Positions 27,327-32,363 of a stretch of 32,363 nucleotides of DNA are shown here, in pieces. Within the stretch, counting starts at the first letter, position 1, and the number at the start of each line of letters is the position of its first letter. The stretch spans positions 5,001-37,363 of the forward strand of contig JAJSPD010000169.1 of NCBI GenBank assembly GCA_021307315.1, in the 5' to 3' direction. This stretch comes from Bisporella sp. PMI_857. Lineage: Eukaryota > Ascomycota > Leotiomycetes > Helotiales > Helotiaceae. The translations under genes were made by a program, and so were the position numbers. The notes beneath the pieces are model-generated. The model was not told the origin of the DNA. It made no database searches and worked only from the letters and a program-made list of their open reading frames with translations.

Positions 27327-29846
27327 GGGGGATGATACACGTGCCCCCCCCCTTGTAGAAATGAAGGCGGTCAGAAAAATTTGCTGGAGTCTGCACCCAA
27401 ATTTGCTGCTTGATAGCATTTTGACCTCGTTGTTGCCACCTCGCCGGCGTTCTTCTATTGTGCACTTTATTATCAAAATATGGCCTCCGCTGCATCTGCC
27501 ATAGTAGATTTGCCCTGCGCTGAAGCTTCAAGCATCGCTGTACAACCCTTATTACTTCCTCCGGAAAGCGAATTCGACTCGTATGAAGCTGTTTACGCGT
27601 TTGCGCAAGCTCACGCAAAGTCAGCTTTGTACGCTTTCGTAGTAGGAAAAGCTGATCGCCGTAAAGGCCGTGTACTACGATATCTCAATTGTCAGCGTGG
27701 AGGCTGTGCGCAAACAGCTGAGTACAGACCTGGAGTCGAAAATCAGCATCGTAAAAGAAAGCGAAATACAGCAAAAACCGGATGCCTTTTTTCGATCAAG
27801 GTCCGCGAGCGTACGGATGGCACATGGGATCTTTGCTACCGTGAGGATGCAAAATATAATACTTATAATCACTCTCCAGCTGAAGCTTCCAGCGCTTTTG
27901 CAGCTCACCGCCAGCTGAGTGCTTCTCAATTAGAGGTCGTACAATCTAATCGCAAAGCTAGAATCGAACCAGCTCGAACTGTAATTGCTTTTCAACTACA
28001 AAATCCTTTACTCCGAATTATACCTCGCGATATTTATAACATTAACGCGCAAATCGACCGTGAAAAAGGAAAAGGAAAGCCACCAGCTGAAGCTTTTGTT
28101 GCAGAGTTAGAAAGGCAAAAAGCTGCGAAGGAAGTCGTTTTTGAGGTCAAACAAGATAGTCAAGGTCATATAACTTTCTTGTTTATTGCACTTGTAAAGT
28201 CAGTGGAATATTTGAATCAAAACGCAGAAGTTGTATTGCTCGATTGTACGTACAAAACCAACAAATTTGATATGCCTTTGCTTTATATCATGGGTGTCGA
28301 CGGCTTGAATCAAAGCTTCACTATTGCAATTTGCTTTCTTGATCAAGAGACTGAAGAAAACTACAATAAAGCGGTTTTACAGCTTCGTCAGCTTTTCAAC
28401 CCTTTAGTGTATCCTTCTGTACTTGCCACCGATTGCGAAGTTGCTTTAATTTCTGCTCTTGAACGTCATTTTCTAGCAATTCGTACTAAAGTTGTTTTTT
28501 GCTTTTGGCATATTCTTAAGAACGTTACTCTTCATTGCAAGCCGAAATTCGAGACTATGGATCGCTGGGAGCTGTTTCTGAAAGGATTTTGTAAAGTTGT
28601 TCAAGCTAAAACTGAGGAGGAATTCGAAGATATACTTGCAGAATGGAAAGCTGATTTTCACTGGAACGACGGTCATCCACATCAAGCTAGTGAGCTTTCA
28701 GCAACGTCAGTACAAATTCAAGAACAAGCTGAATTCGAGCTCGAACGCCTTGCTTTAGTATACTGTATTGGCCAGTGGTTGACGATTCATAAGTCGAAGG
28801 TTGTACACGCTTGGATAGATCGATTTTTCCATGCAGGAGCACGTACAACGTCTCGACTCGAAGGAGGTCATCGTACACTCAAAAAATGGATAGGAAGCTC
28901 TAATGGTGATTTAGCTCGAGTTTGGGAAGCTGCGCAAAGCGCAATAATTGTCGAATCAAATCGAATAGAACAAGCACGAGCTCGAGAGCTTCAGTCGATC
29001 CCTATACTTTTGTCGAGTCAATTTTTTCATGGCGTAGTAGGCAAGATCACAAGATTTGGGTTGTATAAGCTGAAAGAGCAATATGACTATTATCGACGCT
29101 ACGAAGAGCTGGCAGACGATTCCAGTACAATTTGTACTGGCAATTTCTTCTCTTCTTTCGGCGTGCCTTGCTGGCATATGATCAAAGTCAAAATCACTAA
29201 CAACGAAGCTATTCAGCCGCTTGACTTTCATCCTTTTTATCACTATTACCGGCCTTCTCCTGGCGCTGAACCTCTCATTTTCGAACCTCCTATACTCGAT
29301 CCTATAAGCCGCCAACAACGTCGAACAGAAGAAGCTGAACGAAGAGCTCACGCGCGCCAGCACAATAGATTGCGAACAGCTCAAACAGGGAGAATATTAA
29401 GTCAATATGAGCAAGCAATACTACCTTTACGTCACTGTTCAGCGTGTATACCTTACGGCCACGATAGAACCACTTGTCGAGGTTGTCGATCAACTGGCCA
29501 TACTCGTAGTAATTGCCCTATTCGACCACCTGATCAACCTCAAATACTATATATCCCACCTTATCAACCGCCAGCTTTCGACTCATTCTCAAATCACACT
29601 CAAATCGAAGGAAGGCTGCTGCAAGCCGATGAGTGGGTGCCTGCAACGCAATACGCGGCTGAATTCCAAAGCCAATTGACACGCTTTTACTAATACTCGA
29701 TTTAATGTATCTACTTGGCCAAACCCTTTTTAATACAAAGCTTTCTTCACTTCAGCATTTTTTTTAGGTGCGCCTCCCATACAAATTTGATGATTGGTGG
29801 CAGAAAATCATTTCTACAAGGGGGGGGGGCACGTGTATCATCCCCC
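27327..29846 (+). mobile_element. Complete Mutator-like element (Hop-like MULE), 2520 bp
   Basis: The left TIR starts GGGGGATGATACACGTG followed by a C9 run and TTGTAGAAATGA (27327-27364). The right TIR is its reverse complement with a G10 run (about 29809-29846). The target duplication is AAAATTGT (27319-27326 and 29847-29854), or 9 bp if one terminal C is counted as target. It carries one intact transposase gene. Near-perfect ends and an open gene indicate a recent insertion, possibly still mobile. Confidence 0.9.
27480..29693 (+). CDS. MULE transposase with FAR1-type DNA-binding domain and C-terminal zinc knuckles
   Basis: Uninterrupted 737-residue frame from ATG at 27480. The N-terminal FAR1/WRKY-GCM1-like zinc region (about residues 32-140) includes YLNCQRGGCAQ and the basic run HRKRKRN. 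The MULE catalytic core carries the probable DDE triad: D255 (LLDCTYKTNKF), D318 (VLATDCEVAL) and E461 (TSRLEGGHRTLKKW). FCFWHILKNV provides the conserved C-x2-H-type segment. A SWIM-like motif follows (C552, then GVPCWHM with C563 and H565). The C-terminus has two CCHC knuckles (CSACIPYGHDRTTC and CRGCRSTGHTRSNC, residues 653-679). Layout agrees with Hop-like fungal MULEs, whose transposase cuts and pastes the element via its TIRs. The gene lies centrally in its element with about 150 bp on each side. Confidence 0.92.
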   Translation: MASAASAIVDLPCAEASSIAVQPLLLPPESEFDSYEAVYAFAQAHAKSALYAFVVGKADRRKGRVLRYLNCQRGGCAQTAEYRPGVENQHRKRKRNTAKTGCLFSIKVRERTDGTWDLCYREDAKYNTYNHSPAEASSAFAAHRQLSASQLEVVQSNRKARIEPARTVIAFQLQNPLLRIIPRDIYNINAQIDREKGKGKPPAEAFVAELERQKAAKEVVFEVKQDSQGHITFLFIALVKSVEYLNQNAEVVLLDCTYKTNKFDMPLLYIMGVDGLNQSFTIAICFLDQETEENYNKAVLQLRQLFNPLVYPSVLATDCEVALISALERHFLAIRTKVVFCFWHILKNVTLHCKPKFETMDRWELFLKGFCKVVQAKTEEEFEDILAEWKADFHWNDGHPHQASELSATSVQIQEQAEFELERLALVYCIGQWLTIHKSKVVHAWIDRFFHAGARTTSRLEGGHRTLKKWIGSSNGDLARVWEAAQSAIIVESNRIEQARARELQSIPILLSSQFFHGVVGKITRFGLYKLKEQYDYYRRYEELADDSSTICTGNFFSSFGVPCWHMIKVKITNNEAIQPLDFHPFYHYYRPSPGAEPLIFEPPILDPISRQQRRTEEAERRAHARQHNRLRTAQTGRILSQYEQAILPLRHCSACIPYGHDRTTCRGCRSTGHTRSNCPIRPPDQPQILYIPPYQPPAFDSFSNHTQIEGRLLQADEWVPATQYAAEFQSQLTRFY

Positions 29847-29948
29847 AAAATTGTAGAACTGTGCGTGTGTGAAAAGTCTTCCGCGCTAGCGTTCCCCACT
29901 TAGTCAGGGACATGTCAGCTACCTAGATTCTCAAATCCTGACACCTGC

Positions 29949-30214
29949 GGCTACAAGCCTGAAGCTACAGCAGCTACAAACTTGAAACTACAACGGCTAT
30001 AAACTTAAAGCTACAACAATTACAAATTTGCAGCTATTATAAAAGCGTATAACTTAAACTGCTGTAAATTTTAACTGCAGTATTTTAAAACTACAAACGG
30101 TGTCATGGCCCTGGCCCTATCTCGAGCTTGGCGCCAGACACCGCAAAGCTCGGTAGAGCTTGGCCCCTGTTGCTACGGGGCTCGGCATTCCAGGGCTTGG
30201 CGACTGACCCTACA
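29949..30214. repeat. Spacer with 23-24-bp minisatellite between two head-to-head LTRs
   Basis: From about 29949 to 30045 three to four units of GCTACAAACTTGAAACTACAAC type repeat. Beyond this is a GC-rich part with TCGAGCTTGGCGCC and GCTCGG..CTTGGC echoes. No coding signal is seen. Confidence 0.6.
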
Positions 30215-30401
30215 TGTCAGGATTTGAGAATCTAGGTAGCTGACATGTCCCTGACTAAGTGGGGAACGCTAGCGCGGAAGACTTTTCACACACGCACAGT
30301 TCTACAATTTTGTATGATCACACACATATAGACAACAATAGAGAGCCTGAACGGCATCCCCAATACCTTCTGAATATCATTGTGTATTTCTCGTTCTATC
30401 A
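30215..30401 (+). mobile_element. 5' LTR of Ty1/copia element (187 bp)
   Basis: Starts TGTCAGGATTTGAG and ends GTTCTATCA. It matches the reverse solo LTR at 27231-29943 along its length and is followed at 30402 by a GGTTATGAGCCCGG tract in primer-binding-site position. The 3' LTR lies outside the window, so the target duplication cannot be tested. Confidence 0.82.
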
Positions 30402-30516
30402 GGTTATGAGCCCGGACTTGCGCTATATTCAACAACCTCACCGTTACCGCGTTACAAGCGCCAAGTTACCCCTGAATATCGAACCTGTCGTACAACCACA
30501 CACCTACTGATTGAAG

Positions 30517-32363
30517 ATGTCAACAATCATAGTTCCAACAGAATACTACACCTCGAAAGCCGGAAGGGTCGCTATTTTCAATGGCGAAAACTACGCTGAA
30601 TTTTCAGCTACAGGCATGTCGGCTCTAGCTATTGCAGGAGCCTGGGGATTTGTGTCGGGGAGCGAAGACCCGAATACCAGAGCGGCTGACGCTATGAAAA
30701 GAAAGACAGAAGGACTGAAAATCATCTACAACTCTGTGAAAACGACATACAAATACGAGCTGACTCCCTTCTTCAACAATTACGACTTACGTGGCATGTG
30801 GGAAAAGCTCAAAACGCTTGATCGAGCTAAGAACCCCCTACATATGTATCGACTTCGGAGATCTTTCCGAGAGCTAATTTTTGACCCTACAAAGCAAACC
30901 GTGGGCCAATACGCCGATTGTCTGAACGAGTTCAAAGTCTCGTTAGAAAACTCCGAAAACCCTCTGACAAACCAAGACGTGCTGGAACAACTGCTGGAAG
31001 GGCTGCCAAAGGATCAAATGTGGCAAAACCTACGCATTCACTGTGTCAAAGACAAATACGACCTGATTCAGTGCATCACGTTTCTACAATCTATGGAATC
31101 TATGAGCGGAACTCGGATCGTCACTTCAACAACCGCTTTGGCCGCCAATGAGTCTATTGACTCTGCCGCAGCAGTACAGGATACAAGAGGACGGAACAGA
31201 GGCGGATACAAAGGTCGAGGACGTGGAAAAGGTCACACAAGTGGGAGAGATCACACAAGGGGGAGAGGTCGAGGATCAAGGTCAGCTTCGAGAGCAGAGA
31301 GCTCTAACCGAGTCTCTAAAGAGCCTCGAAAAGCTGGCAGGAACGAGTGTCGAGCATGCTATTCACAAGGACACTTTATCAAGGACTGCCCTGAGCTGAA
31401 GCGGATACAAAGAGAGTTCAGCAGAAAAGAGGAAAAGGAAGAATCAGTGAACTTAGCTTTAGCTGAAACCGACAGTGTTGACCTTTACTATTCCCCTCAA
31501 CTAGTGCAAGCAAGTGCTTTATTGTCAACTGAAGAGATGCCACTGTGGATATTAGACTCAGGGGCATCCAGGCACTTCAGCGGAGCCCTGAGCGATTTTA
31601 CAGCTTTGAAAAGGTGGAATGAAACACGCAACTTGCGGACTGCAGATAGCCGAATCGTGGTCGCAGAAGGGTATGGATCAGTAACGGTCGATAACTTGCT
31701 TATTGACGACGTATGGTATGTTCCATCATTCAAATCGACTAGACTACTGTCTGTACGCCTACTTGCTGTCGCTGGGAATACTATCACTTTCGAAGGCAAT
31801 GAAGCTATTTGCACAAAAGGATCTACCGTGATATTCAAAACAACAGCTTACAATGGACTATACATGGTCGGAGAGACTCCAGGTGCTCTAACTGTCACGT
31901 CAAAACCAAAAATAACGGATGTCGATCACCAACCAGATATCGAAGAAACAGCACCTGAACTGTGGCATCGACGCTTGGCTCACACCAATTACAGAGATGT
32001 CGACAGGCTTGCTAAAGCCAGCAAAGGAATGAAGCTAGGCAAAAGGATATCACCACCTGGCCGCTACTCCTGTGAAGCTTGCGACGCAGGAAAGCTAAAA
32101 GAAACGTTCAACCGCAAAACAGACAGCAGAATCAGTCAAATAGGCCGAAAGGTCCATGCTGACACAAGTGGCCGGAAAGGAATATCGTTCAGAGGATACA
32201 ACTACTACTTAGTAGTCATCGACGACGCCAGTCGATTCGGATGGATAAGGCTTTTGAAAACACTTCAAACCACAGAAATCCTACCACACCTCAAAGGAAT
32301 TTTCTCAAGAATTGAGCAGCATACAGGCCAAGGAGTAGCATGCTGCAGAGCAGATAACGGGAA
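30517..32363 (+). CDS. Ty1/copia gag-pol polyprotein (partial, runs off right edge)
   Basis: An uninterrupted frame of 615 codons runs from the ATG at 30517, 115 bp after the LTR, to the window end. Gag comes first (VAIFNGENYAEFSA, then a UBN2-like region with LLEGLPKD), followed by an RG-rich linker and one CCHC knuckle, CRACYSQGHFIKDC (C278 on). The aspartic protease has WILDSGASRHFSG (active Asp 347). The gag-pre-integrase motif ELWHRRLAH (H484, H488) and CEACDAGK form the integrase HHCC zinc region. The integrase core is VHADTSG (D549), YYLVVIDDASRFGW and CRADNG (D613), a spacing fitting the first two acids of DD35E. Protease and integrase before RT defines copia order. RT and RNase H should follow outside. 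No stop is present, so this copy may be recent. Confidence 0.92.
   Translation, partial: MSTIIVPTEYYTSKAGRVAIFNGENYAEFSATGMSALAIAGAWGFVSGSEDPNTRAADAMKRKTEGLKIIYNSVKTTYKYELTPFFNNYDLRGMWEKLKTLDRAKNPLHMYRLRRSFRELIFDPTKQTVGQYADCLNEFKVSLENSENPLTNQDVLEQLLEGLPKDQMWQNLRIHCVKDKYDLIQCITFLQSMESMSGTRIVTSTTALAANESIDSAAAVQDTRGRNRGGYKGRGRGKGHTSGRDHTRGRGRGSRSASRAESSNRVSKEPRKAGRNECRACYSQGHFIKDCPELKRIQREFSRKEEKEESVNLALAETDSVDLYYSPQLVQASALLSTEEMPLWILDSGASRHFSGALSDFTALKRWNETRNLRTADSRIVVAEGYGSVTVDNLLIDDVWYVPSFKSTRLLSVRLLAVAGNTITFEGNEAICTKGSTVIFKTTAYNGLYMVGETPGALTVTSKPKITDVDHQPDIEETAPELWHRRLAHTNYRDVDRLAKASKGMKLGKRISPPGRYSCEACDAGKLKETFNRKTDSRISQIGRKVHADTSGRKGISFRGYNYYLVVIDDASRFGWIRLLKTLQTTEILPHLKGIFSRIEQHTGQGVACCRADNG

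Larger units (their letters stand above)
27231..29943 (-). mobile_element. Copia-family solo LTR (reverse, about 185 bp), split by a MULE; TSD CCTGC
   Basis: The two LTR parts are 27231-27326 and 29855-29943. They begin TGACAGAACGAG and end CAAATCCTGACA on the plus strand, and joined they match the reverse complement of the LTR at 30215-30401 in order and length. CCTGC is duplicated outside (27226-27230 and 29944-29948). The MULE sits between the two parts. Confidence 0.88.

Overview
The window looks like an accessory, transposon-packed region of a filamentous ascomycete (Pezizomycotina) nuclear genome. Signs are short GT-AG introns (58 and 104 bp), a fungal NRPS, paired HxxHC (UstYa-like) proteins, an ABCC-type transporter, Tad1-like LINEs, Pogo/Fot1-like elements, a Hop-like MULE and Ty1/copia. 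The species cannot be named from the sequence.

Left part (1-7030). The first 1601 bases hold the N-terminal half of an intact ABCC transporter on the minus strand, running off the left edge. A hAT-type MITE with 8-bp target duplications sits just upstream of its start. Then follow a solo LTR (2441-2667), a decayed minus-strand Pogo-like transposon (about 3470-4945, with a 5' noncoding part to 5596) carrying another solo LTR (5095-5368), and a two-exon UstYa-like gene (5867-6759).

Middle (7030-21800). This part is mostly nested transposons: a solo LTR, a Tad1-like LINE with open ORF1 but no ORF2, LINE 3' fragments, a Pogo C-terminal scrap, a solo LTR with its own minisatellite and a second MITE. 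Next come the second UstYa-like gene (13530-14449), a minus-strand LINE ORF2 (RT and RNase H) split by a solo LTR, a plus-strand Pogo copy also split by a solo LTR, and a deleted Pogo derivative.

Right part (21819-32363). A one-module NRPS (C-A-T-E) is open except for one clean intron and a cluster of five one-base shifts between T and E. Beyond it, an intact MULE (737-aa transposase, long G/C-rich TIRs) lies inside a minus-strand solo LTR. A Ty1/copia element with an uninterrupted gag-pol frame runs off the right edge.

Inference: the NRPS, two UstYa-like genes and ABC transporter are plausible pieces of one secondary-metabolite cluster expanded or scattered by transposons. UstYa-like proteins are known oxidative tailoring enzymes in dikaritin RiPP and cyclochlorotine pathways. 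Product, substrate and co-regulation cannot be read from the sequence. Eight solo or single LTRs can be placed, seven of them with perfect 5-bp target duplications, so much of the insertion order can be reconstructed.
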